Source: Candidatus Bathyarchaeota archaeon (GTDB lineage Archaea > Thermoproteota > Bathyarchaeia > Bathyarchaeales > Bathycorpusculaceae). Taken from it: a stretch of DNA of 24,752 bases. This document shows positions 1 through 7,436 of this stretch, one piece after another. Made by a program: the position numbers and the translations under genes. Positions within the stretch are counted from its first letter, which is position 1, and each line of letters opens with the position of its first letter. The stretch spans positions 1 to 24,752 of the forward strand of contig JAGTQT010000017.1 in assembly GCA_018396615.1 (NCBI GenBank), in the 5' to 3' direction. The notes under the pieces are model-generated. The model had not been told where the DNA came from. It was given only the letters and a program-made list of their open reading frames with translations, and searched no databases.

Positions 1-7
1 ATTCGAG

Positions 8-241
8 TCACAGTAATATCCGCCTTAGCTTTACAGTGATTGTTCCTGGGACTGTTGCGGGTGCTGTGTAGGGCTCGTAGAGGGGTGAACGCACTTTAAG
101 CGTGTACGTTCCTGCTGGTACGTCGAATCGCGCCTGTCCGTTCTGGTCAGTCGAAGATTGAAAGCTGTCAAGCCAGACTGGCGTATATCGGATTGGAGCT
201 CCAGTTTCGGAGTCGATAAGGCGTACGTTAAGAAGTGGCAT
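8..241 (-). CDS. Small beta-sandwich protein, carboxypeptidase-regulatory/transthyretin-like
   Basis: The product has 77 residues. It begins LLNVRLIDSETGAPI and continues with STDQNGQARFDVPAGTYTL, the usual rhythm of a carboxypeptidase-regulatory-like (transthyretin-type) beta-sandwich: an opening strand, a D.ETG.P turn, then DxxGxxxFxVPxGxYxL. The single domain fills the whole protein and there is no signal peptide, so it is probably a structural or accessory module rather than an enzyme. The ATG at 241 follows GGGAGG at a spacing of nine bases, inside the end of the upstream gene, which it overlaps by 14 bp. It is therefore the third gene of the unit that starts at 1700. The unit may continue past the left edge. 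Domains of this kind occur in phage decoration proteins and archaeal surface proteins; a virion role here is inference. Confidence 0.7.
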   Translation of the reverse strand: MPLLNVRLIDSETGAPIRYTPVWLDSFQSSTDQNGQARFDVPAGTYTLKVRSPLYEPYTAPATVPGTITVKLRRILL

Positions 242-731
242 TATTTTTTTCCTCCCGGGTTTTTGAGGGCCAGAGGTACGGTTTTATGTCGTTTTCAACC
301 TCGTTTTGCAGCCATTGAGCGCCTTTCTCTGTTTCCAGAACGGGCAGAAGGTCGGGTCGATGTTTCTTGAGCCATTTAGAGGCGTAGCCTACGTTTAGGT
401 ACTGGTCCACTAGGGGTTTTGGAAATCTTGATACGACGACGCGGCTGAAGCCTAGCGCTGCTAATGCCATGCGTATTGTTTGTTTGCGTAGGGCTTCTAT
501 GCGATCTTTTTCTTCTTGGCTGAGTTCTGGAGGATAATCGGGAACGTGATCGGCTTGGTGCTGTGCTGTCCATCGTACTGTTTCGACAATATACCAGTCA
601 TGGTCTATCATAATTTGGAGATGTGCAGCATCAAAAGGAGCTATGAGCCCGACAACCATTCGCTCGAGGGTTTTAGCCAATATTTTTGCGCTTGCCTTGC
701 CAACGAGGCTGACTGTTCTTTCAAGAGACAG
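228..731 (-). CDS. Hypothetical protein, probable CTG start
   Basis: I do not recognise the family. The conventional start is a TTG at 680 (150 residues), but no ribosome-binding site precedes it. The same frame stays open back to 731, directly after the TAG stop of the upstream gene, and the extra residues (LSLERTVSLVGKASAKIL) look like real coding helix. A strong AAAGGAGG lies eight bases before the CTG at 731, so I take CTG as the start, giving 167 residues. The middle is rich in aromatic and charged residues (HDWYIVETVRW, then PELSQEEKDRIEALRK) and the C-terminus is lysine-rich. No membrane segment or catalytic motif is visible. It is the second gene of the unit beginning at 1700 and overlaps the small beta-sandwich gene by 14 bp. 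Confidence 0.65.
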   Translation of the reverse strand: MSLERTVSLVGKASAKILAKTLERMVVGLIAPFDAAHLQIMIDHDWYIVETVRWTAQHQADHVPDYPPELSQEEKDRIEALRKQTIRMALAALGFSRVVVSRFPKPLVDQYLNVGYASKWLKKHRPDLLPVLETEKGAQWLQNEVENDIKPYLWPSKTREEKNNATS

Positions 732-1700
732 CTAGGATGCCTCCTTTGCCTTTTCTTCTTCCGTGTTGGAAGGGCGTTCTCGAGTGTATCTGGTCAGTGT
801 CAGGTTTGGTATGATTGGTTCTGAGCGTTGGGTCGCAGGATTAGTTAGTTGAGAAACTGTCTGTTCTGGGGTTGGCGTGTTTGTAGAGGACATGCGGGCT
901 TCAACTGTTCCTTCAAACCATTGTTTTAGGAAGTAGGTGAAGGGCTCCATGACTTTGTCGATAGCTTTGGAGACGACTCTTTCAGCTGCTCCTATTTTGG
1001 CTTCTTCTAGTCTTGTTTCTAGGTCTAAGTCATGTTGCTGTTGCCATTGACGTTCAGCCTCTTGAAGCATTCTGTCCACGTCTTCTCTAGCCAGCCTTGT
1101 GTCCACGAGCTGGTAGCCCATGCCTTCAACTAGTTTCTTGGCTTCCTCCACAGTTACGGGCGTTTCAGTTGTCACAACCTTGTAGCCTAGCGTTTCCAAG
1201 AGTTTTTTGGCTTCTTCTTCAGCTGCCTTCACTTGCTTAAGGGAGCCTTCAACACCGTAGCTGGCTACGGCGGCTTCGGGCTGAGCACCTTCATGTGCGG
1301 GTGGTCTAACGCCTATGGCGACGGGCATGCCTCTTCCGAAAACTCTGTTGAACTCGCGTTGGTACCATTTCAAGGCGTTTAAGGCTTCAGTTGGAGTGAT
1401 TGTGGGAGGCTTCTCTGTTTCCATTCCTTTGAGGGCTTCGTCGAGAGCTTTTGTTTCGGGAGGCTGAAGTTTTGGGAAGAGGGGTTGAGGTTTGAAAGGA
1501 GTTAGTGTTGGGTCGCTCCATATTTCCTCGTAGTGTTTTTGGTATTTGTATCTGGATAGCCCTGATTGTTCGATGGCTTTGTTGACGCTTTTTCCCTCTT
1601 TGACAAGGGTTTTGAATAGCTCGATTTTCTGTGCGTCGTTTGTTTCTGGCTCCGTTTCGACGTCGTTCTGGTCGTTTGGTTCGGTTTCGTTCTGAGACAC
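732..1700 (-). CDS. Hypothetical protein with N-terminal helix-turn-helix
   Basis: The product has 322 residues and no recognised family. After an acidic, asparagine-rich first 22 residues, residues 24-61 (IELFKTLVKEGKSVNKAIEQSGLS in part) read like a helix-turn-helix that may bind DNA. Residues 160-205 contain a short tandem repeat, EEAKKLLETLGYKVVTTE followed by EEAKKLVEGMGYQLVDTR. A helical stretch rich in Glu, Gln and Arg follows (205-260), then a Thr/Ser/Pro-rich tail. The GTG start at 1700 is five bases after GGTGA, in the same leader layout as the gene at 7437. It is the first gene of a three-gene minus-strand unit with its own promoter. A DNA-binding accessory role is plausible; specific function is unknown. 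Confidence 0.75.
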   Translation of the reverse strand: MSQNETEPNDQNDVETEPETNDAQKIELFKTLVKEGKSVNKAIEQSGLSRYKYQKHYEEIWSDPTLTPFKPQPLFPKLQPPETKALDEALKGMETEKPPTITPTEALNALKWYQREFNRVFGRGMPVAIGVRPPAHEGAQPEAAVASYGVEGSLKQVKAAEEEAKKLLETLGYKVVTTETPVTVEEAKKLVEGMGYQLVDTRLAREDVDRMLQEAERQWQQQHDLDLETRLEEAKIGAAERVVSKAIDKVMEPFTYFLKQWFEGTVEARMSSTNTPTPEQTVSQLTNPATQRSEPIIPNLTLTRYTRERPSNTEEEKAKEAS

Positions 1701-1705
1701 CTATA

Positions 1706-1745
1706 TCACCATTTATGTTACCATAGGAGTATACTAATTTAAAAC
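1706..1745 (-). promoter_or_regulatory. Promoter with shared element motif, unit starting at 1700
   Basis: Read on the minus strand, an AT-rich TATA-like stretch (about 1745-1735, TTTTAAATTAG) is followed by TATACTCCTATGGTAACAT (about 1731-1713) and GGTGATATAG directly before the GTG start. The order and spacing match the leaders at 7393-7431 and 10334-10371, so this is probably a promoter under common control. Confidence 0.6.
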
Positions 1746-1832
1746 TTTCTCGCATAAAATCAGGCATTAGCTCTTTACTATGCCGTTCCGCCATACTGGT
1801 ACGTCGGTACGGCTGATTCGAACAATATCTTA

Positions 1833-1912
1833 ACATGCTCTGAACATGCGCTTAAATAACGCTTAAGTGCACAAGTGATAAACCAGAACGAGGCGTTCTG
1901 ACGCCCGTTCTG
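1833..1912. repeat. Phased short direct repeats and hairpin in intergenic gap (iteron-like)
   Basis: The 227-bp gap 1701-1927 holds a promoter at its left end and a repeat cluster at its right end. ACATGC occurs at 1833 and 1844, and CGCTTAA at 1849 and 1860; both pairs are spaced 11 bp, about one helical turn. CGTTCTGAC then occurs at 1894 and 1906. CAGAACG (1884-1890) can pair with CGTTCTG at 1894-1900 (three-base loop) or at 1906-1912. The cluster lies just downstream of the 588-residue gene's stop. It could be an initiator-binding array or origin, an operator, or in part a terminator for the replication-type unit. No function can be assigned from sequence alone. Confidence 0.45.
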
Positions 1913-1927
1913 ACTCGAGCCGAAGCC

Positions 1928-3694
1928 TTAGTCGCTTGATTTTCTCCTCAGTTCCTTGAAATCTATCACATCTGGACTCATTTCCACAAGCTTCTGAAGC
2001 TTCTCAGCCGTTTCGATAATCTTTGTCGCGGTGCTGTAGGCTTGAACCACGTTCTCGCGTTTGGCTGCTTCCTTCAAGGCTGCCACGTCCACCTTTAAGC
2101 TTGTAAGCCCCCAACTCACCCATTTCCAGTTAAACCTCGTGGGCTTCAGTGGCAGCTTTTTAAGGTATTTTTGCATGCTTTTCTCGAGGATTATGCCCTT
2201 AGCCTCGTCTATGACGATGGCGCGGTTGTCTTGCAGCGGCATGTTCCAAGCGATAAGGTCGTCGAATCGGGCTCGGTAAGGCGTCGGGTCGATGCCCTCT
2301 TCGCTTAGTTCTTGGCTGAACTCTTTCCACAACTCTTCATACTCGTAGTCGCGGAGAACCTTTATGACAGGTTCTAGGCGTCTAGCCTCATGCATCCGCA
2401 GTGTTTCAGTCTTTGCCAGCAGCCTTTCTTTGACGTCGTCAAGCCACTCAATTATTGATGTTACATGTGTGTAGATGGCTACTGAGTTGCGTTTTTCAGC
2501 CTGCCTTTCTGCTGCTTTCAGCCATTCTTGAACTCTCTGAGCGATTGAGAATATCCACTTCCAGTCTAATGGTGCTGTAACCTTCACTTCTGGTATAGCC
2601 TCCTCAGCCTCCTTCACAGCTTTCTCAATTTCAGGTTCTGTTGGGGTTGGAACAGCAAGTTTTTCATACTCCTCCCTTAACACGAGAACAGTTAGAACAG
2701 CGCCTCTCTTGTTCGTAATTTTCATGAGCTGATACTTTTCCAGTTCAGTGTAGGGATGTCCATGAACAATTGAGACTGTGTCGCATGTTTCCTCATCATG
2801 GACTGGGATAATCCATGTTGGCTCTTTGAATCCTGGCAGCAACTTCTTTTCGGGCTTGGCGGTCACGTTAACGTGTAGCAGTCTAACGTAGCCTCGTATT
2901 TCTTCAGGCAACTCTTCGATGGGAAGCCCTGGCGGAAGCTTCATCTTCTTTATTTCTTCACGCAGTTTTTGGATTTCAGCTTCCCATTTTTCTCTTTCGC
3001 GGCTTATCCTTTCCTCCGCAGCCTCTTCCACCACGCCTAGTTCTTCGGCAAGGCTTTTCACTTCTGCTCTGTAGCGTTCCCACTCTGACAGGGGAATAGC
3101 CCTGGTCATCAACAGTTCGTCTCGGGCGCGTAGCCAATAGTTTCCCTCTTTAAGCTCGTCCTCTTCTGGAGTGGGCGCCTCAGGATTTTCTTTAAAGAAC
3201 AGCTCTAACGCCTTGTCTAGGATTTCTCGGCGTGTAGGCATGTATCCTTGCCCTGCTGTTTCTGGAGCTTTAGGGCGAGTTTCTGCCAGTTTCTTGATTT
3301 CTTGAATTCTTTTCTGAAGTTTTTCTCGTTGTTCAAGCCAATCGATTGTCTCTACTTTGTCGGGTTTAGGTTCCACTCTTCCAGCCCACAGGTGGGATTG
3401 AACAAACTTTTCCCATTCTTCGTCTCCGTAAAATCTTCGTGCGCCATAATGGTAGACTCTTTCTATGGTTCCATGCCTTTCAATAAGCTGGTTTACGGCC
3501 TTGATGTTTCTTTCCAGGCGAGCAATCCATTGCTCTGGGGTTTCTGTTTCAAGCTGTTCTTTGGCTTTCTGCCAATAATTCCCCCTCTTCAGAAAGGCTT
3601 CCTCTTCTGGGTCGTGGATCCACCAGATATCCTGTGCTTTGTCGTAAAGGTAGTGGGCTTTGTTGCGGATTTCGTCTTCGGTTGGAACTATCAT
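1928..3694 (-). CDS. Hypothetical 588-residue helical protein with duplicated modules
   Basis: The family is not recognised. The protein is built from duplicated modules. Residues 4-56 and 153-206 share the pattern PTxxEIxxKAxxL, then EExxLKxGNYWxxAxxxL. Residues 376-427 and 520-570 share FNWKW/LDWKW, then a helical segment with AAxRxxxxxxxYTxxTxIIE. Between them are a coiled coil (about 205-252, EREKWEAEIQKLREEIKK) and a central, more globular part (about 265-345). No enzyme motif or membrane segment is visible. Its ATG overlaps the stop of the clamp/GINS-like gene (ATGA), seven bases after GGTG, so the two are translationally coupled. A partner role in the same replication or transcription complex is inferred from context only. 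Confidence 0.75.
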   Translation of the reverse strand: MIVPTEDEIRNKAHYLYDKAQDIWWIHDPEEEAFLKRGNYWQKAKEQLETETPEQWIARLERNIKAVNQLIERHGTIERVYHYGARRFYGDEEWEKFVQSHLWAGRVEPKPDKVETIDWLEQREKLQKRIQEIKKLAETRPKAPETAGQGYMPTRREILDKALELFFKENPEAPTPEEDELKEGNYWLRARDELLMTRAIPLSEWERYRAEVKSLAEELGVVEEAAEERISREREKWEAEIQKLREEIKKMKLPPGLPIEELPEEIRGYVRLLHVNVTAKPEKKLLPGFKEPTWIIPVHDEETCDTVSIVHGHPYTELEKYQLMKITNKRGAVLTVLVLREEYEKLAVPTPTEPEIEKAVKEAEEAIPEVKVTAPLDWKWIFSIAQRVQEWLKAAERQAEKRNSVAIYTHVTSIIEWLDDVKERLLAKTETLRMHEARRLEPVIKVLRDYEYEELWKEFSQELSEEGIDPTPYRARFDDLIAWNMPLQDNRAIVIDEAKGIILEKSMQKYLKKLPLKPTRFNWKWVSWGLTSLKVDVAALKEAAKRENVVQAYSTATKIIETAEKLQKLVEMSPDVIDFKELRRKSSD

Positions 3695-6234
3695 TCAAGC
3701 ACACCATATTCAAGGAGCTTGTATTCTGTTGTGATGGGCTGTTTTTCTTGGTCAGTGAATAAGGTTTGAGGGTTTGGTGAGCTATGGGTGCTGCCTTCTT
3801 TGATGATTTCTATGTATCGGTGTTTTTCGAAAACTTCAGCGTGAGACGTTGGGATGACTGCTTCTTCATGAGCCTTGAAGGGACCGTAAACTTTTCGGTC
3901 TGTGCCTATGAAGCGCACCATTTCTCTTAAGAAGCGGACTCTAGCGTATCCTGGTAGGACTGGAGGTGGCGGAGGCTTCTCTACAATGGGAGTTGGCATT
4001 TCAAACGCTTTTCTAGCCTTTTCCATTTCCTTGTCTATTTCTTGGATTTCTCGCCTGTACTCTTTATCGGTGATTTCCTCTTTCAGCAACTTGATTTCAG
4101 CCTCGACTTTTCTTGCTTCCAATCTGCTCAGCGTGTGTTCTGGGGGTAGAAACTTGGCTGGGTCTCGGGGGTCTCTGACGCCTACTGTTCTTATTTTCTC
4201 AAGCCAAAGCTCTACCGTTTGAAGCCGCCTAATTGTTTCTTCAATGCCTCTAATACACCATTTTCCGGCGAGGTTGACTGAAACCTTGTCTTCCTTTCTC
4301 AGTTCTGTTAGCACGTCGCCGAGTTTTGTCACGTCATAGCCTTCATCCGCCAGTCTGCTTGCGATGTCGTCGAAGGAAACTTTTGCCTTTACTTCCATGT
4401 TTATGCTCTTCAGTGTGGAAAATACAACCTCCTTTGTGAGGGGCTTCAAAGGCTTCTCTTCAGCGGGAGTTGGCATTTCAAACGCTTTTCTAGCCTTTTC
4501 CATTTCCTTGTCTATTTCTTGGATTTCTCGCCTGTACTCTTTATCGGTGATTTCCTCTTTCAGCAACTTGATTTCAGCCTCGACTTTTCTTGCTTCCAAT
4601 CTGCTCAGCGTGTGTTCTGGGGGTAGAAACTTGGCTGGGTCTCGGGGGTCTCTGACGCCTACTGTTCTTATTTTCTCAAGCCAAAGCTCTACCGTTTGAA
4701 GCCGCCTAATTGTTTCTTCAATGCCTCTAATACACCATTTTCCGGCGAGGTTGACTGAAACCTTGTCTTCCTTTCTCAGTTCTGTTAGCACGTCGCCGAG
4801 TTTTGTCACGTCATAGCCTTCATCCGCCAGTCTGCTTGCGATGTCGTCGAAGGAAACTTTTGCCTTTACTTCCATGTTTATGCTCTTCAGTGTGGAAAAT
4901 ACAACCTCCTTTGTGAGGGGCTTCAAAGGCTTCTCTTCAGCTTGCTTAACGGCTTCCTCAGGCTCGGTTGACTTTATAGCCCAGTAGCCCCGCATGTCAA
5001 CAGCGTAGCCTCCTGGACGCTTAGTAGGCCAAGGTTTTGTTTCAACTAGTCCCTTCGCCTTAAGCCGTAACAGAACTTCGTGTAATGGGAGAATCTGGTA
5101 TTCTCGGGCTAGGACGGCTTCAAGCTCCGTAAAGCCCACAGCGTCGGTGTTCCACTCCAGGCATAGTCCTCGAATTTTTGTAAGCACAACATCTTCGGTT
5201 AAGGGTTTAAGCTTCACAGGGGCTTCTATAGGCGAGTAGTATTTGCGCCATCCACTCTCGCGTACGGTTAGCTTCTTTTCTTCGGCAAGCTGTTTTAGAA
5301 TTTCATGGAGCCGTCCAATTTCGAAACCGCTCTTTTGAAGCGTTGACTCAAGCTCGTATGATTCGACGGGTTTTTCGTTTGCAAGCCAATATTCCCTTAC
5401 GGCTATTAGAACGTCGTCCTTTGTTAAGGGCTTAAGAAGTTTAAGCCTTCGCAGAAGGTTTGTTGTGTAATCCATGTTTGGCGCTATGTAGGCTCTGAAC
5501 TTTAAAACGCCCAGTTCAAGGTCTATTCCCATAGGCATGTAATATCCTTTAGCGCAGAGAATCGTCAAGTACGGGTAGGGTTTTCTAAGCCAAACTGAAA
5601 CTGGAATAAAACTTTCAAAAAGCATTAAGGCGTAGGCTGAGCCGAATTTTGGCTCAAAAACTTCAACGCTTGGAGGCGTGAGTTCCATCTGCACTTCCTC
5701 GTTGAAGGCTTTAACTGTTACAGCCCTCGGAGCCCTCACAGGCGGAGCGGACTCGGGTTCTTTGCATGCGATTCCAAAGGCGTCTGCTGCTACCTTCCTA
5801 ACGCTTGAAATCCAGCGTTTAAGCATGGGCGCGAAATCGGTCCAACCGCTTATCCTGTTTGGGAGCTCAATCTTAAGCTCTGGACATTCGAAGTCAGTGC
5901 GCTGTTTGTCTACGGCGCCTATCTTTGAACCTTCAAGAAGAAAATCGTTATCGCTTACTCTAAATTCAACATCCGTCTTCCCAGCTGCCTTAGCCGCCCT
6001 GACTAGGGCTTTGCAGGCTTTTCTGTCGTTAATCTCTAGGAAAAGTTCTTCATCAACATGGTACATGTAGAACCAGCCTATTGGAGCATCTAGTGTGTAG
6101 GCTGTCGTACGTGTCGTGTTAAAGTTTCTAGCTTTTATGCCTGCGGGTGTAAGCTTAATTATGGCTGTGTCCGTGTTTGAGAAAACCAAGTCTAGGAACT
6201 TTTCAGCTTCTTCAACTGGAAGTTTGAAGCTCAA
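3691..6234 (-). CDS. PCNA-like clamp / winged-helix / GINS B-domain fusion protein
   Basis: The product has 847 residues. Residues 1-256 resemble an archaeal PCNA: TAIIKLTPAGIKARNFN, DEELFLEIN, a KIELP segment, and an ending in PYPYLTI, GVLKFRAYIAPN, where PCNAs have the MPLKLEF...LAPR strands. Then come four winged-helix-like repeats, each opening LKPLT (about 266-336, 341-421, 437-503, 596-662). The last two are each followed by a charged helical segment. After a proline run (754-758), residues 761-812 read VRFLREMVRFIG, then VYGPFKAHEEAVIP, the pattern of the GINS B domain. PCNA is the sliding clamp for polymerases and GINS is part of the replicative helicase. One chain carrying both suggests a replication or clamp-coupled transcription factor. 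The start is TTG at 6234, overlapping the upstream stop. The fusion reading rests on motif recognition and needs a structure or profile search. Confidence 0.7.
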   Translation of the reverse strand: MSFKLPVEEAEKFLDLVFSNTDTAIIKLTPAGIKARNFNTTRTTAYTLDAPIGWFYMYHVDEELFLEINDRKACKALVRAAKAAGKTDVEFRVSDNDFLLEGSKIGAVDKQRTDFECPELKIELPNRISGWTDFAPMLKRWISSVRKVAADAFGIACKEPESAPPVRAPRAVTVKAFNEEVQMELTPPSVEVFEPKFGSAYALMLFESFIPVSVWLRKPYPYLTILCAKGYYMPMGIDLELGVLKFRAYIAPNMDYTTNLLRRLKLLKPLTKDDVLIAVREYWLANEKPVESYELESTLQKSGFEIGRLHEILKQLAEEKKLTVRESGWRKYYSPIEAPVKLKPLTEDVVLTKIRGLCLEWNTDAVGFTELEAVLAREYQILPLHEVLLRLKAKGLVETKPWPTKRPGGYAVDMRGYWAIKSTEPEEAVKQAEEKPLKPLTKEVVFSTLKSINMEVKAKVSFDDIASRLADEGYDVTKLGDVLTELRKEDKVSVNLAGKWCIRGIEETIRRLQTVELWLEKIRTVGVRDPRDPAKFLPPEHTLSRLEARKVEAEIKLLKEEITDKEYRREIQEIDKEMEKARKAFEMPTPAEEKPLKPLTKEVVFSTLKSINMEVKAKVSFDDIASRLADEGYDVTKLGDVLTELRKEDKVSVNLAGKWCIRGIEETIRRLQTVELWLEKIRTVGVRDPRDPAKFLPPEHTLSRLEARKVEAEIKLLKEEITDKEYRREIQEIDKEMEKARKAFEMPTPIVEKPPPPPVLPGYARVRFLREMVRFIGTDRKVYGPFKAHEEAVIPTSHAEVFEKHRYIEIIKEGSTHSSPNPQTLFTDQEKQPITTEYKLLEYGVLE
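3988..4941 (-). repeat. Perfect 477-bp in-frame tandem duplication
   Basis: Copies at 3988-4464 and 4465-4941 abut directly, and I found no difference between them on reading through. Each is 159 codons and duplicates one winged helix plus one helical segment (residues 432-590 and 591-749). Identity at silent positions implies a very recent duplication, ongoing gene conversion, or an assembly artefact. Confidence 0.9.
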
Positions 6235-7040
6235 AATAGAAGCCTCTCAGCCCTAACCCTTGAGGCTCTTTCACGGACCCTTTCATACTCTTCTTCTTCC
6301 TCTTCAGGGTCCAAACTTATCTCCACTAAGTCTTTAGCCAATTCGCCTGCAAACCTCTTCTCCTCAGACGTCAAAGTTCTATCCTTAAGGACACGCGTGG
6401 CAATGTCTACACTGTCTAGAATTTCCTTTGTGGAAAGCGTCCTCCATTGAGCAGCCGTGACAATAGAGTTCGATTCAGCTCTTGTCTTCTGTTCTACGCC
6501 GCGGTTAGGGTTTGAGTGGCTTGACGCAGTTTCTCGCTTGAAAATTGCTAAAGCGGGCGGATACCAGCCTTTCTCCTTTTGCAGTTCGTAGAACTTTTTA
6601 ACAGCTTCTTCATAGTTGCTTGTTTCAAAAACCACTGTATGGTTGTGAACCACGATCCATTTGATGGGCGACTCTTTCTTCGTTGTTTCAAGGTGCTTTT
6701 TGGCTTTCTGAATTATCTCTTCGGTTACTCCGTAGATTTCTTTCAGAACTTTTTCACTGACGCCTGCCTTAAGGAGAGATGCAACCTCTTCCACTGACTC
6801 TGAAGCCCTTGACTCTAAAAACGTGAGCAAAACGCGTATCTTGTTTAACTGGGCTCTCACTTCTGAAACCATGTTGGCAGCTAAGAACTTCTTTGCCTCG
6901 CCAACGGTCTTTTCAATGTCGATTAGCAATGACTGGAGTTGGCTGCCAGAGAAGGTTCCGTCAACTTTGGCTTCGCTGACAGGCTGCTCAAAATACTTTT
7001 CGAGGCGAATCTCCCAGTCTGCTTTTCCTTCGTCAGCCAT
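6231..7040 (-). CDS. Hypothetical helical protein with small alpha/beta domain
   Basis: The family is not recognised. I choose the ATG at 7040 (MADEGKADWEIRLEKYF; 269 residues) because AAGGAGG lies nine bases upstream. An ATG at 7046 and a longer frame to 7085 also exist but fit less well. Residues about 20-115 are helical, with a possible DNA-binding segment (SLLKAGVSEKVLKEIYGV). A compact module follows (PIKWIVVHNHTVVFETSN, then YEEAVKKFYELQKEKG), resembling small two-strand, one-helix archaeal domains. The C-terminus is very acidic, then basic (DPEEEEEEYERVRERASR). It overlaps the upstream gene by 8 bp and the clamp/GINS-like gene by 4 bp, so it is the second member of the replication-type unit. 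Confidence 0.7.
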   Translation of the reverse strand: MADEGKADWEIRLEKYFEQPVSEAKVDGTFSGSQLQSLLIDIEKTVGEAKKFLAANMVSEVRAQLNKIRVLLTFLESRASESVEEVASLLKAGVSEKVLKEIYGVTEEIIQKAKKHLETTKKESPIKWIVVHNHTVVFETSNYEEAVKKFYELQKEKGWYPPALAIFKRETASSHSNPNRGVEQKTRAESNSIVTAAQWRTLSTKEILDSVDIATRVLKDRTLTSEEKRFAGELAKDLVEISLDPEEEEEEYERVRERASRVRAERLLF

Positions 7041-7356
7041 ATCCATACGCCTCCTTAGCCTCTTGCATCTCTTTGAGGCGCCCAAACTCTCTCTGCCTGT
7101 CTTGTGTCAGCCTTTCAAAAGCGCGTTTGACGAGTCTAAACTCCACTTGGTCTTTTGGGTAGTAGGCTCTCATGAAGATGGGCATGCCGTCTGAGCCTTG
7201 GGCGAAGTCCACTGCAATGTTCTTTAGCGTTTTGGTTTCGCCTGTGAACTTGACTGGCTTGTTTCGTGTGGTTTTGTCTTCCACGATCCAGTTGGTTGAA
7301 GCGTCGTAAAGCACTGCGAACTCGTTTTCTTCAATTATTGTCCAGCCCCAACTCAT
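7033..7356 (-). CDS. Hypothetical protein, first gene of replication-type unit
   Basis: The product has 107 residues from the ATG at 7356 (MSWGWTIIEENEFAVLYD), six bases after GGTG. A GTG at 7371 would add five residues but would place the ribosome-binding site inside the gene. The first 75 residues look like a mixed beta fold (FAVLYDASTNWIVEDKT, IFMRAYYPKDQVEFRLV). The last 30 are a basic helix (RLTQDRQREFGRLKEMQEAK). No known family is apparent. It opens the minus-strand unit 7356-1928 and is divergent from the gene at 7437, with which it shares an 80-bp promoter region containing a two-way TATA-like sequence (TTATAAAG on its own strand). Confidence 0.65.
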   Translation of the reverse strand: MSWGWTIIEENEFAVLYDASTNWIVEDKTTRNKPVKFTGETKTLKNIAVDFAQGSDGMPIFMRAYYPKDQVEFRLVKRAFERLTQDRQREFGRLKEMQEAKEAYGYG

Positions 7357-7392
7357 TTTTTGCACCTTCACTGGTTACTGTAAGGGAAAAGC

Positions 7393-7431
7393 TTTATAAT
7401 AAGATTACCTCTATGGATACATGTATGGTGA
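7393..7431 (+). promoter_or_regulatory. Divergent promoter with shared element motif, unit starting at 7437
   Basis: TTTATAAT (7393-7400) is a good archaeal TATA box. It is followed by ATTACCTCTATGGATACAT (7404-7422) and GGTGA (7427-7431), six bases from the ATG. Transcription would start near 7424, so the motif lies between TATA and start, where a bound repressor would block initiation. The same TATA on the other strand can serve the gene starting at 7356. Confidence 0.65.
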
Positions 7432-7436
7432 TATAA

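Noticed and set aside
732..734. TAG as a pyrrolysine or readthrough codon joining two genes
   Set aside because: A strong ribosome-binding site sits eight bases before a CTG right after the TAG, so separate initiation explains the arrangement; readthrough is kept only as an alternative.
1387..1836. A 149-codon open frame reading into the gap before the 732-1700 gene
   Set aside because: Most of it overlaps the 322-residue gene in another frame. Its product is a low-complexity Arg/Asn/Thr mix, and the promoter for the real gene lies inside it.
3902..4699. Plus-strand open frames over the tandem duplication
   Set aside because: They are the complement of the clamp/GINS-like gene. They repeat only because the real gene is duplicated.
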